Positions 11,563 through 22,760 of a stretch of 64,000 nucleotides of DNA are shown here, in pieces. The translations under genes and the position numbers were made by a program. Numbering within the stretch: position 1 is the first letter of the stretch; the number at the start of each line of letters is the position of its first letter. Below the pieces are notes generated by a model. The model ran no database searches. It was not told the DNA's origin and saw nothing but the letters and a program-made list of their open reading frames with translations. The stretch spans positions 227,544 through 291,543 of the forward strand of contig CH002657.1 of NCBI GenBank assembly GCA_000149265.1. Reading direction: 5' to 3'. The stretch comes from Ciona savignyi (lineage: Eukaryota > Chordata > Ascidiacea > Phlebobranchia > Cionidae).

Positions 11563-12921
11563 TCATTCAAGCAAAGGCGCGGTTTCTGGCGAATTTTCAG
11601 CTTCTAATCTTTTAAAACGAATTGGGATAGATGCAATGACCAATAATGCTATAATCGAAAATAAAGCTGGCATGACGGATGCCACGGCGGATCCGTATTT
11701 AGTTAACAATGCTCTCATAACAATCGGGTATGTCATACGAAAACACCCCATTACTATAATGTTTAATGAAAGTACAAGATGTGGTGATATAGGATATGTC
11801 ACTTCCACTAATAATTCAAACATGCATGTGTTCACTGATCCTACTCCAACTCCAATTAGTAAAACCCCCGTGTAAACCAAAGCTATCAAATGAACATTGA
11901 TTCCTAAACAAACCAGAGAGCATGCCACGCTACTAATTAAACCACTAAGAACCATCACAGCTCTATATATTTTGCTCTTTGCTATTATCGGGCCCATCGC
12001 CAAAGCGGATACGGTAAAAAGGCACCACGAGCCAAGAAGAACAAAGCCTGAGTTCTTGTTTAAATGCGGCTCTCCATGGAAGTTTTTATGAAGCATTGAT
12101 GACAATAGAATAGTATAGCACCGTAGGAGTGGGCCTAATATTGATGACACTAACGAAACAACGATAAACCGCGGAGACAAAATGACTTTTTTCGCGACAG
12201 CGAATAACCGAATAACAGACTCTTTTAAACTAATTTCTTCCTTTATTTCAGCTCGTTGCTTCTTCAGTTGGGCGACACTTGGCGGAAGAAGTGGAGCTTG
12301 AGGGACGAAGACGGATATAAGCGTTAATATGGCGGCGACCACGATAAGTGGAGCAAACATTATTGTTAATCCCAATCTCATTTCCGATCTTGATTGATGC
12401 ATGTTGACGAGCAACGAAGGAATTGCAGATCCCAAAGCTTCACCCGTTCCTCGGGCAAATAACTGGATACCAACCGCAATTGCAACCTCGTTTGCCGGAA
12501 ACCACAAGGCCGCTATAAGAGGCACTAGTCCAAAACCAATAAGAATACTTAAGCTGTTTATTGCTTGTCCAGCAAGCATAAAGTAGTAACCTCCTTTTAC
12601 CCACACACCAGCAAGAATAAGCGAAAACCCAACAGCAAGAAAGGCGGACATTAAAGTTAAAGATTTTCGGAAACCAAAGCGAGTGGTCATCCAAGAAATC
12701 GGTATCCCCATTACCATCAGAACTATAGATTGAACAATCACCAACCAGTCAATTTGCCACGAGTGTACTCTGAGTAATCTTACAAGAACATTATTTATTG
12801 GCCCATAGCATGATTGGCAAAGGCAGCGTAAAGCACTATTAAAAAACGAAATGGCCAAAACAAGCCATCTCATTGGGTAAGCTTCAAGCTTGGATTCTTG
12901 TTCTTGTTCGGTTGCTGACAT
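11563..12921 (-). CDS. FLVCR/SLC49-like MFS transporter, intronless
   Basis: A 452-residue protein in one uninterrupted exon, predicted to be a multi-pass membrane transporter of the major facilitator superfamily. It shows about twelve hydrophobic segments split by a charged central loop (LKKQRAEIKEEISLKES, about residues 220-236). Family-like signatures include YPMRWLVLA at the start of helix 1, QIDWL before helix 2, the MFS A-type loop RFGFRKS after helix 2, and WFPANEVAIAVG followed by GTGEALG in the fourth-fifth helix region. These match the FLVCR/SLC49 group, whose members move haem, choline and related solutes. The substrate here cannot be read from sequence. The C-terminus has an acidic di-leucine-like tail (ETAPLLE). 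No introns may mean a retrocopy origin. A frame-broken sister lies at 1094-2457. Confidence 0.85.
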   Translation of the reverse strand: MSATEQEQESKLEAYPMRWLVLAISFFNSALRCLCQSCYGPINNVLVRLLRVHSWQIDWLVIVQSIVLMVMGIPISWMTTRFGFRKSLTLMSAFLAVGFSLILAGVWVKGGYYFMLAGQAINSLSILIGFGLVPLIAALWFPANEVAIAVGIQLFARGTGEALGSAIPSLLVNMHQSRSEMRLGLTIMFAPLIVVAAILTLISVFVPQAPLLPPSVAQLKKQRAEIKEEISLKESVIRLFAVAKKVILSPRFIVVSLVSSILGPLLRCYTILLSSMLHKNFHGEPHLNKNSGFVLLGSWCLFTVSALAMGPIIAKSKIYRAVMVLSGLISSVACSLVCLGINVHLIALVYTGVLLIGVGVGSVNTCMFELLVEVTYPISPHLVLSLNIIVMGCFRMTYPIVMRALLTKYGSAVASVMPALFSIIALLVIASIPIRFKRLEAENSPETAPLLE

Positions 12922-14108
12922 CTTGCTTTTTTGACCAGCAGCGCTTATGATCTATCCAGTTGGTTTTAACAAAAACACAGATAATAGTCAAACCAACTTA
13001 AGACATCTATATAAGACACAATAGGCTTACAAAAGGGCAACATATGTTCGTTTTAATGGATCGTTTTGCATGAATGGACAATAGTCTGTCTAATTGTAAA
13101 CAAATATATCAACCTTTAAAATAGTATTTTAATATTTTTTGTTTTAATCTTTTTTTATCACGAACATGGCTTAATTAATCTGGCGCGCGCGTTTTCCCTT
13201 GATTGTTTTATTACAGCCATACTTTCTAAAGCATACGTACGTTTCTTTTGTGAGTTATTAAATTACTTTTGTTTGTGTTAGAGCTCTCAGTCAAGTTATA
13301 GATTTTTTAAACTTTAATAAATTCAAAATTTATTAAATTATCTCAACTGTAGAGACCTAATACTGTCTTAACCAGATTTGAAAACAATCCCAAAGATTAA
13401 GTATTATAAATAGTACTGATCCGCACAATGAGTTCCTGTGCGGGGAAAACTAGCAACATTTCCACAAACACAATGCAATGGTATATTTAAACGACCACGT
13501 ACTTTTTTAACTGGTTTTGACATTAGCTCTACTAATAGTTGCATCTCTAACTGCAATAAGGACCAAATTAGTTTTATTGGCTGATAAAGGAGCCTTAAAT
13601 AGGGAACATCAACTTCATAACCATTTCTTATTTTTAAATTTTTCCTTTTTTTTTAACTTACGAATTACTATTCTTACGGTATTTAAAAACGTAGTCTATT
13701 GTAATGAAAATATAAATATACTAATGCCACGTAAGGTCGTTTAAAACTATGTTAAATTCTTTAAATGTAACTAAACTGCCTGCTTGTTTGATTATTTCCC
13801 TTAACCGACAAATTCAAAAAGCTTGGCTCGTCAAAATATGGTATTCGGGACTGATAATAATATAACTTGCTGACCGTTTGAAGCACAGGCCAATTTCCTG
13901 TGTGTGGTTTATCTTCTTCTTTCAACTATTCGGTGCTATTTGGTATGCAACCATAAGGCGATATATTTTGCGATAGCTATATGAAATACTAATTTGACTA
14001 TTAAAAAATGATATTTTCTTTAGTTTAAGTTAACCGTACTTTTCTGTTACTTATAGGCTCTTTATCAACTGATTTAAAATTGTAAGTTATGCAGTCCATT
14101 TATATATA

Positions 14109-14614
14109 CAGTGGAACCCCGCTTGGAGACCACCCCGATAACACGACCACCCCACTATCAAGACCACGTTAGTGCGGTCCCGAATAATTTACTATGGTAA
14201 TGCATTGCATTCTGTTTCAATAACGCGACCACCCCGGTTTCCAGACCAGGACCGCTATATTTTGGTCCAAAACTTCAAATTAGACCCCGCTTAAGTGACC
14301 ACATGTGCTAAATAATTTGCCTTTGTCACCAAAATAACAAGGTTAAATTTTATTTATGATCAAAACAATAAGAATAAATGAGCGCACACAAAAAATGTGG
14401 CAGACAGAACTGAATCCTACAAGATAAAATTAATTCACTCTGCAGTATAATGATAAAAATAATGGCATTTGGTGAAAAATTAGTAAAAATGCAGACGTTT
14501 AAGCTGCATATGACGACAACTTGCTGCAAATCAAAATTCACTAACATGACCACCCCGCTAACGCGACCGCTTGATCACGGTCCCATAGGTGGTCAGGTAA
14601 GCGGGGTTCTACTG
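14109..14614. mobile_element. pogo/Tigger-like MITE
   Basis: The 506-bp element starts CAGTGGAACCCCGCTT and ends with the inverted counterpart AAGCGGGGTTCTACTG, flanked by TA on both sides. Subterminal sequence repeats gaccaccccg-type words in both orientations. CAGT-G-AACC(C/T)CG termini and TA duplication are typical of pogo/Tigger-type Tc1-mariner elements. No transposase frame is present. The left duplication copy lacks it (near 3525), giving an empty site. Confidence 0.85.
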
Positions 14615-15131
14615 TATGTATAATAGGATGCATCAGCACTGATTTTGTGTTGGACAGCTACCATCGCTGAATAATTATACGATTAAATTAGTCGGATTGT
14701 CGAGCTATTTTAGTATTTTGTTCATTTCCCTTTTTAATATATTTATTTAAATCAACTAGTTAAGCAACATGTGTAAAGTACGTTACTAATTACTCCTTAT
14801 ACCCATGATCCTGCACACGTTCGTGCGAAAGTGGAAAGATTAAAGATCCAACCAATCCACATATTTGAAAATAATCTTTGTCTTTACACTGGTCCCACGT
14901 GTAAAGATAATATTAGAAAACAGGTCTGGTATAATCCAAATTGCCTGCATAGACAGGATATAAAACTTCGTATGTAAATGGGTAAAAGAGCGGTATATAT
15001 AACCTAACCATAATGCCGATGTCGCGTTCGCCATATATTTAATTGGAAATTATGAAACTTAATAAAAACCAAAAGGGACAAATCACGTGTTAAATATAGT
15101 ATACGTAAAAAAGAAGGTGTGGCCGATTGCT

Positions 15132-15132
15132 A

Positions 15133-15160
<28 letters not shown>
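15132..15160. repeat. (AT)n microsatellite
   Basis: A run of alternating A and T. Similar short runs lie near 576-602 and 9893-9915. Confidence 0.8.
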
Positions 15161-15163
<3 letters not shown>

Positions 15164-16556
15164 GTAAATTTGTTGATTGTGCATTTCATATCTATTTTAT
15201 TGAGAAAAAACTGTGTAGGAATGACTATAGGCCTACGCGTTCAAAATTAATGGGGTACCAACTCGATTTAAGTTTTGGGTTTTGACAGGTCATGTTAGGT
15301 ATTATATCTAAAAGTTTATCCAAAATCTTTCTCGGCAATTTCGGGCGAACAAGGCCTGCCATGCACTTGACGCAAAAAAATCTTCAGGGTCCCCAGCAGC
15401 GTTGAAACAGCAGACCATGCATCCAGTAAGCATAACATGCTGCCTGGATAGTTGTGTGTCGTTTTACATTGGATACGATCTTTTGTAGTGATTCTTAATA
15501 AAAAAGGAAAACACGGTTTCTAAACACGAATAACAGTTGTTTTTTTGCACGTTGAAACTAGTTTCAAGCTAGTCGGTTGTGTCCTTAATTGACATTGCTT
15601 GAACCTAGTGTAATGATATTGGTCCTACCAAAATTTAAAAAACGTCTGAATTATACACAACACACTGCAATAGCTCCTGTAACGCTACGGTAGGGCTAGG
15701 TGATCTGACGATTACTCGTGTGTTAACGCCCGTTGCACTTTTTTCGCGGAGATTTTTCCTTTCATTTGTGTATTGGCCTAAGGTTCTTCTAAAAGTGTGT
15801 TCAAACCGTTTTTATTTTACGTCGTGTTCGTTTGACCCCAAGTATTTCAACTGAAGATCTGTCGGCAACTATGCGCTCACCACAATGAGCAACTGACTTC
15901 AAATAAAACATAGTAAAAAATGCAAAGAATTATAAATTACCGACTTAAAAATAAAACTCAGTTTTATTTTAAGATTTAACTAATAGTGGCCCAAAACCAC
16001 TTTTGTGACCGTTTGGACACTTCATTTTTAAATCAGCAAAGAGAAGTGTGTCGATTTCCTATTTATAGAACCTCTATGATTCTATGGATGTGTGGTCACA
16101 ATGGCGGAAAATCTTCCATAGCGTTAGCGACTAAAACTTTACTGGAAATATATATATATTTTTGGCCGTTTTTTTATCTTTTTTTTTATTTCTGCTTATT
16201 GGAGTGATACTAATTCCCTCTGCTCATTTCCCGCTTTCTTGCGTTACTTTTCCAAATTTATTTTTCCCAGTTTTGTCTTTAAGAACCGCATTAAAGAAAT
16301 ATTTCTTTTAACAAACGGGTTATCATAATTCATTCATTTTTAACAAAAGGTCAATTCTCCATCTGAAAGTAATTTTGTTTTACCCTGTAAAACATTTTTT
16401 ATAGCATAACTTGGATAATGAGATTATTGACCGTGTGATTAGGACGCTTGTTTTTTCTCCACTATTTATCATACCCAATCCAAATGTTCTATATCTTATC
16501 TAACAAAGTGTTCTCATTTAAAATTTAGTTAATTTAAGGTTATATATGGAAACATA
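15161..16556. other. Spacer upstream of COP1
   Basis: No gene is recognisable. The last 60 bases are AT-rich and include ctcatttaaaatttag at about 16513-16528, a weak 3' splice-acceptor-like sequence 29 bp before the COP1 ATG. It could mark a 5' untranslated intron or a spliced-leader acceptor. Confidence 0.4.
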
Positions 16557-18494
16557 ATGAAACGATCTTCCAGTGGAAATTCCCTCAAACCGGCTACAAC
16601 AGAAAATGCATCACCACTGCAACCATCAGTTCTTGGATCTTATAGAACAATGAACAATGACTTTATTTGTCCAATCTGTTTTAATTTAATAGAAGAAGCA
16701 TATATGACAAAATGCGGACACACTTTTTGTTATGTTTGCCTTAAAAGAAGCTTAGAGCAGAGTAATAAATGTACAAAATGCAATTCAGTAATACAAAAAA
16801 AGGATGAGATTTATCCTAACTTTTTATTGAATAATTTGATCCAGAAAAAGAAAAAAAAGATAGATGAAATGTTAGCTTATTCGAAACGTCTTAAAATGGA
16901 TAGCAAACTATGGGAATGGCAATCCTTACTGGCTACTGATGATGATGACATTCATCTTGCAGACATTGATCAGATGCTAAAACTGTTGCAAGAAAAACGA
17001 AGAAGACTTGTACAAGAAAGTGCTGTGGCCCATAATCAGGTTTTGCTGGAATTTCTTTGTGAACTGAAAAAGCAGAAACAGACAGAATTGGAGAAACTTC
17101 GAAGTGAACTAGCAGTGGTGGAGACTGATATAAGAAGAGTAGAGGAAGCCCTGGAAAGAGGAGCCAACAACACTCCCATGGATTCCGTTGTTCCGGATGA
17201 CAGTGATGAAAACATCAAAAAAGAGCAAATGGTTCCAAAACCTCTTTCACATGAACCTTCATCCTCGTCATGCAGTGGAACTTCTGGGGAAACCAGCTTG
17301 GAAACATTTAACAAATTGGCTCAGAAGAGTAAAAATGATGAGAGCTCATTACATCGAACAGTAGCAAAGCGAAGATGCAAATTGCATGCGCATTTTAATG
17401 ATCTGCAGGAATGCTATTACAATACTCGGCTCAGTGAAATTGCACCAGTTGAAGAGCGAAACGTTGAATTATTGGGTGATTTTAGCAACAAACTTAAAAG
17501 ATTTACACAGTTTTCATCAATACGTGCTGTTGCTTCACTTAGCTATGCAAGTGATATTTTAAATCAATCAAGTATCGTCTCAAGCATTGATTTTGATAAG
17601 GACTGTGACCATTTTGCTGTGGCTGGCGTTACAAAAAAGATTAAAGTGTATGATTATGAATCTGTGGTTAACAATGTAATTGATGGAGTAAACTGCCCAA
17701 TTGTGCAAATGGCATGCAATTCTAAGATATCTTCTATTAGTTGGAGTCACTACCATAAATCTTGGCTGGCCAGTAGTGATTATGAGGGTTCTGTGATTTT
17801 GTGGGATGCGTTTACTGGTCAAAAGAACAAGGTATTTCAAGAGCATGAAAAACGATGTTGGAGTGTAGACTTTAACAGTGTAGATCCACGCTTACTTGCC
17901 TCAGGATCTGATGACGCAAGAGTCAAACTCTGGTCCACCGGAGTTCCGCACTCAGTTGCTTGTATTGAGGCAAAAGCAAATGTGTGCTGTGTACAGTTTA
18001 ATCCGCACAGTGCATTTCATTTAACATTTGGTTGTGCTGATCACTTTGTGCATTATTATGATATTCGAAACACAAAGCAATCAGTGTCTGTTTTCCGTGG
18101 ACACAAGAAAGCAGTTTCATATGCAAAATTTGTGGATAAAGATGAAATTGTCTCTGCATCAACCGACAGTGAACTTCGGTTGTGGAAAACCAATGCCTCA
18201 CCTTGTATACGTTCATTTCGTGGTCACACAAATGACAAAAACTTTGTTGGGCTTGCAACGAATGGTGATTACATTGCGTGTGGAAGTGAAAACAACTCCT
18301 TGTATGTTTACTATAAAGGTTTATCTAAATCTCTTCTCACTTATAAATTCAATGTAGTAAAAAGTGTTTTGGACCGAGAGCAGACTGACGATGACAGCAA
18401 TGAATTTGTTAGCGCTGTGGCCTGGAGAGCAAACAGTGATATAATTGCTGCAGCTAACAGCCAAGGAACAATTAAAATATTGGAATTAATCTGA
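16557..18494 (+). CDS. cop1: COP1 E3 ubiquitin ligase (RFWD2), single exon
   Basis: A 645-residue intronless frame. A C3HC4 RING lies at residues 38-75 (C38, C41, C53, H55, C58, C61, C72, C75), where it would recruit E2 enzymes. A long charged coiled-coil region follows at about 95-200, then a low-complexity acidic/Ser linker. A conserved stretch KRRCKLHAHFNDLQECYY (about 272-289) matches the block before the propeller in animal COP1. Seven WD40-like repeats fill about 335-645 (for example SDYEGSVILWD, SGSDDARVKLW, SASTDSELRLW) and bind substrate Val-Pro motifs. In vertebrates COP1 works with DET1, DDB1 and CUL4 to degrade c-Jun, ETS factors and others. The human protein is about 730 residues; the difference is a shorter N-terminus. 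The ATG at 16557 is the first in frame. Confidence 0.95.
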   Translation: MKRSSSGNSLKPATTENASPLQPSVLGSYRTMNNDFICPICFNLIEEAYMTKCGHTFCYVCLKRSLEQSNKCTKCNSVIQKKDEIYPNFLLNNLIQKKKKKIDEMLAYSKRLKMDSKLWEWQSLLATDDDDIHLADIDQMLKLLQEKRRRLVQESAVAHNQVLLEFLCELKKQKQTELEKLRSELAVVETDIRRVEEALERGANNTPMDSVVPDDSDENIKKEQMVPKPLSHEPSSSSCSGTSGETSLETFNKLAQKSKNDESSLHRTVAKRRCKLHAHFNDLQECYYNTRLSEIAPVEERNVELLGDFSNKLKRFTQFSSIRAVASLSYASDILNQSSIVSSIDFDKDCDHFAVAGVTKKIKVYDYESVVNNVIDGVNCPIVQMACNSKISSISWSHYHKSWLASSDYEGSVILWDAFTGQKNKVFQEHEKRCWSVDFNSVDPRLLASGSDDARVKLWSTGVPHSVACIEAKANVCCVQFNPHSAFHLTFGCADHFVHYYDIRNTKQSVSVFRGHKKAVSYAKFVDKDEIVSASTDSELRLWKTNASPCIRSFRGHTNDKNFVGLATNGDYIACGSENNSLYVYYKGLSKSLLTYKFNVVKSVLDREQTDDDSNEFVSAVAWRANSDIIAAANSQGTIKILELI

Positions 18495-19150
18495 TGTCAG
18501 ACCAGATGAAGCTTGGTTACGAAAATATTTAATGGCATTAGTTAACTTTTAATTGTCCCGAACTAGCCATGCTTAACATATATACCATGCCGGTAACTTT
18601 GCTGTATTAAAGAATGCTTAAGCATTATCGACTGCTTATCAGTAAGTAGTACCACAAATTTAACGTTTTGACATATCAACTGATAAGTAATGTGACCTAC
18701 ATTTTTGCATAAAATTTCAAATATAAATGTAATATAATTTAGTCACAACATGTTCATATACTGCTCCGTAACTACAACCCTGTTAACTGCCATGCCACAA
18801 CTCTGTTGTCTGTAATACATTTAAAGTTTTACTTATATTTATATATTCTCTGTATTAGTATTTTTGGTACTAAGTGTTCCATTGTGTTTGTGATTTGGAA
18901 AAATGTAACAAAATTTGTCATCAAAAAACTTTTTTGGTTAATTAATATTTCTTTAAGCCAACATTTACCTTTTTGTTCATTACACTTAAAACCTGCAATT
19001 GCTTGTACTGGATTGCTAACCTTAATGTTTGAGTTCTTTATTTTGTTTACCAACAGTTCAATTTTTTGAAATTAAATAACATATCGTTTTTTTGCAGTTA
19101 CTTTAACTTTAATTTGCAACAAGGTACTGTACATAACCAATGGTTGAACA
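18495..19150. other. COP1-ERI1 spacer with strong 3' splice acceptor
   Basis: This holds the COP1 3' untranslated region and the ERI1 leader. No gene is visible. At 19085-19097 the sequence cgtttttttgcag is a textbook acceptor 53 bp before the ERI1 ATG with no coding exon before it. It must be either a 5'-UTR intron acceptor or a spliced-leader trans-splice site. Confidence 0.6.
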
Positions 19151-22100
19151 ATGAATGTATGTCAAAATGCTGGTGCTCAAAACATTCGTGGCAAAATTAG
19201 AAAAGAAGATTCTGAGATGATAATTGATCCTGTATACCATTCCCTTTCTCGAATTAATGGAGATATTAACAAAATGACGAAGCCACAGCTTCAACAGCAC
19301 CTCAGAGCCATCAGCTTAAATGAAAAGTAGGTAGCGTATGATTTAACTTATGTCCTACATTTTGGCTTTTAAAAATGCTTTTAATAATAAAAACCCAAAT
19401 GTCATATTGAAAAGTTGGCTTGGGATTTGTTAGTCCAACTCATGCTGAAAAACAAACTTTGTTGCATCTGAAATTAAAAAAATCTCTGATATTTTTCTTC
19501 ATTACTGTAAAGAAATATCAAACAAAAAAAACTAAGCTAAAAGAATTGCAATATATAGCCTGGCAGATTTTAGACAGTAAATTATAACTACCGGTATGTA
19601 AAATACTTCCTTGTAAGCAAAAAACAGACCTTTTATTGATTTTCTGATGTTGCCAAACTTAAGTCCCTAAATTTTGTCATACAATGCACACGAATTGCAG
19701 GACGGTGTGGAACTGCAAAATAGATTTTTTTATTTTTAATTGGCCAAGTGATACACTGGTAATTAAGTATATTACGATAATTGTTTGTTTATCAACGATC
19801 TTAATTCTACATCAGCTTGATTTAATAAAGAAAAATATATTTCACCAGAAAAAGATCATCAATCCTAAAATCCGAGTTTATGATAAAACAAGTACCGGTA
19901 TATAAAAGCGGTTACCATAACATCCCTTTATTCTCTAAATCAAAAAAAGCCTGCTTCTAAAAATTTCAAAGGACATCCTATATTGCCGAGAATAGAATAG
20001 ACTAGGTTGTGAATTAACGGTTAATTTGAAAAACGGTTAACTGATGTAAAAATAATCGGTTAACCGTTAACCGATTTTCCTTAGGCTGTCAAATCGGAAC
20101 CGTTTTTGACAAAGAAAGTTAGAGGTCGGGCAACCGTTCATCGATACATAGCGTTCGCCGAGTAAACAAGCCGCAGATCTTGGCGGCGTTGCCTTTTATC
20201 TGGACGCGCTGATTCCAGATAAGAAAATTGGCGCGAATCCAAGATCAGGTGTATTTACCGCGATTGTGATTATTCCTATCGGTGGTTTGAACTATTTTAC
20301 TCAAACAAAAATGAAACAACAAGGAATTGCTCAGAAAGTATATTTACAATGACGTGCATATCCCGTTTAAATAATTAAGGAGAAATGCGTAATTATGTAA
20401 TTTCGATGTGACGTCCGTAACGCAATTTCGATGACCGTAATTACGTAACTGAACGTAATTTCGTAATTACGCCCAGCTCTATGCATAGCATTAAAGCAAA
20501 CTATAGTTGTCGGGCAGGTATTTCACGTCAGAAAAGCGTGCATTTTACCAACCAACAAACAGATAAGAGTTTAAAAAAAAGAGTTGTTAAAAAACGGTTA
20601 AACGGTTAAAATTTGACGTGACGGTTAACCGTTAATTTTTCGCACCCCTAGAATAGTCTTATATAATTTTATCATTTTTCCAAATCGTAGTTTGAAGAAA
20701 AATCGGGTATTCTATAAAAAACTTAAAAACATTTACTAAATGGTTAAGTTTATTAGTAAATTGCTAGTTGGTTAATTTTGTTTAAATACACTTTCCTTGT
20801 CATTTCGTCAATTCAGATTGTTAATTGTCCTTTTTTATTTCAGAGGTGTAAAGGAAGTTTTAATAAAGCGGTTAAAAAACTATTACAAGAAGCAAAAACT
20901 TCACTTTAAACCTGAGTTTAAGGATGGTATGCAGCACTATCCATATTTGGTGGTGTTGGATTTTGAAGCCACATGTGAAGAGAAAAACTCATCTGATTAT
21001 CTTCATGAGATTATTGAGTTCCCTGCAGTATTACTGGACACCAGCTGCAACAAACAGGTTTTTGATTCATGACTTTTTATACAATACAATAGTGGGGCTG
21101 GTCCATGGTAGCATGGGAGGCTAGGGATGTAAAACTTAAAAGGGCGATACTGCAGCGCTCGGAAGTTATCGGACTAGATTTTTGACCGAGTTAGATAAGA
21201 GATCATCAAAGTTATAAACCTTAAAGGTTCACCTTACATGAAATAAGGTAAAAAAGTATGTTGTAGAACCTAGCTACCACAGCTGGAATGTACTTAACAA
21301 CCATGCTGTAACTACCTAGTAGTGACCAGTAGTTGTTACTGACTATGAGTAAGTTACCCGCAACCAATTTGCTAGGCCCTAAGATGAAGTAGATTCCTAT
21401 TCTGCAATATTTAAAACCAATGCGTTTGCATTTAAGTTTCAGTAACTAGCTTCTGTAATTCATACATTAATAATTCTAGATATTTTTTATATTGTTTATA
21501 TAAGTGTAAATAATTTGTTTATGTCACACCCCACACTAGCACTCTACAAAAATTGTTTGGTTTCAGGTTGATATCTTTCACAGTTACTGCAAGCCTTCCC
21601 TCAATCCCAAGTTGTCAGAGTTTTGCACTAAACTTACTGGAATCCAACAATCTGATGTTGACACCGCCCCAGACTTCAATATTGTGTTCAATAATTTTGA
21701 AAGATGGATGAAAAAACACGATTTATTAGCACCCAGAAAATGCGCTTTTGTTACTGATGGGTAAATAAGAACCGGTTGTTAATTTGTTTACTCGTGTACT
21801 GGTTAGGCAATTAATCTTTAATACACAGTAATTTCTATGATAATAGGAAATTACATTAAAGTGATAGGATTCAAATTTAAATACCTTTAATTGACATCCA
21901 ATTTTGATTTAAGTTATTCATAGTTTAATTTTTATCCTGACGATACAACAATGCATTTCCCTACCATGTACAGGCCTTGGGATTTCAGTCGGTTTCTTAA
22001 CATCCAGTGCTGTTTGAGTGAATTGAAATATCCAAAGTGGGCAAAAAAATGGATCAATTTAAAAAAAGTTTATGGAAATTTTTATAAGGTTGGTTTTTAA

Positions 22101-22584
22101 TTTAATTTATGAACCGAGTGTCGTGATAATTAGTATGTTTGTCTGCATTGTCAAATGCAAAACTTTTATTAAAAATATTCTCATTTTTAACCATCAATCT
22201 GCATTAACTATTCAAAAGATTTTACCCACCCTAAATTATTTGTCTGTTTATAAAAAAGTTCTCCGTCATTTTCATTCTTAATTTTTTAACATTCCGCAGT
22301 TGAAAAAACCTCGAATGATGGACATGTTATCGAACATTGGTCTACAGTTTGAGGGTAGACCTCATTGTGGTATGGATGATGCAAGTAACCTCTCTAGGAT
22401 TGTTCTCCGAATGCTGGAGGATGGTGCCGTCTTCCAATTCAATGAAAGACTGAATTCAGGAAAGGTTGAAATTATCTCCGAAAAGGATAGAGCACTTATG
22501 TCATCTTATGAGAACACTTCAGGTCCACCAAGTAAAGACATTGTATCTTCTGTGTCAGAGCAATTAGATGAACTTAATTTGTAA
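19151..22584 (+). CDS. eri1: ERI1 3'-5' exoribonuclease (3'hExo)
   Basis: Five exons with GT-AG junctions: 19151-19326, 20844-21057, 21567-21760, 21974-22088, 22300-22584, giving 327 residues (human about 349). Residues about 26-78 form a SAP-type nucleic-acid-binding module, split by intron 1 and ending LIKRLKNYYKKQKL. The DEDDh exonuclease domain follows: Exo I LDFEAT (D98, E100), Exo II region VTDGPWDF (D194) and Exo III HCGMDD (H255, D260), so all catalytic residues are present. ERI1 trims the 3' end of histone mRNA stem-loops and 5.8S rRNA and degrades siRNA ends. A polyadenylation-type aataaa lies just after the stop (about 22597). Intron 1 is long because it contains a hAT-like element. 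Confidence 0.95.
20001..20648. mobile_element. hAT-like MITE in ERI1 intron 1
   Basis: A 648-bp insert flanked by the perfect 8-bp duplication TAGAATAG (19993-20000 and 20649-20656). Its ends carry inverted, partly diverged termini. The right end read on the minus strand is GGGGTGCGAAAAATTAACGG and the left end is AGGTTGTGAATTAACGG, with further cggttaaccg words inside both ends. An 8-bp duplication and GGGGTGCG termini fit the hAT superfamily. No transposase is present. Confidence 0.8.
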
Positions 22585-22674
22585 TTTATTTGTAACTAAA
22601 TAAAAAAATTGTTTGTATCGATATCGAGATATTAAAGATAGCATTTAAGATTTAGACGCAAGATCACATGAGTA

Positions 22675-22760
22675 GACTTACCTCGGCCCGCTGTCCAATA
22701 ACCGGAGCTATTGCAGTGTATTGTGTGTGATTGAGACATTCCTTCAATATTGGTAGAGCC
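22675..22760. repeat. Dispersed repeat fragment, copy A
   Basis: The core aaccggagctattgcagtgt is shared with 53126-53205 and 61830-61905. All three are followed by a short tail containing att-cctt. It looks like a fragment of a SINE or MITE family present in this genome. Confidence 0.5.

Larger units (their letters stand above)
11190..15090. repeat. Right copy of ~3.9-kb segmental duplication
   Basis: This is the same-orientation duplicate of 178-4015 and contains the intact transporter frame. It lacks the left copy's 462-bp insertion. It has extra sequence at about 13866-14614, of which 14109-14614 is a DNA-transposon MITE. Noncoding parts (12922-15090 apart from the MITE) show no further genes. 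Confidence 0.9.

Noticed and set aside
15986..16207. Open frame upstream of COP1
   Set aside because: The C-terminal Phe/Leu run comes from a poly-T stretch, and there is no support for a gene.
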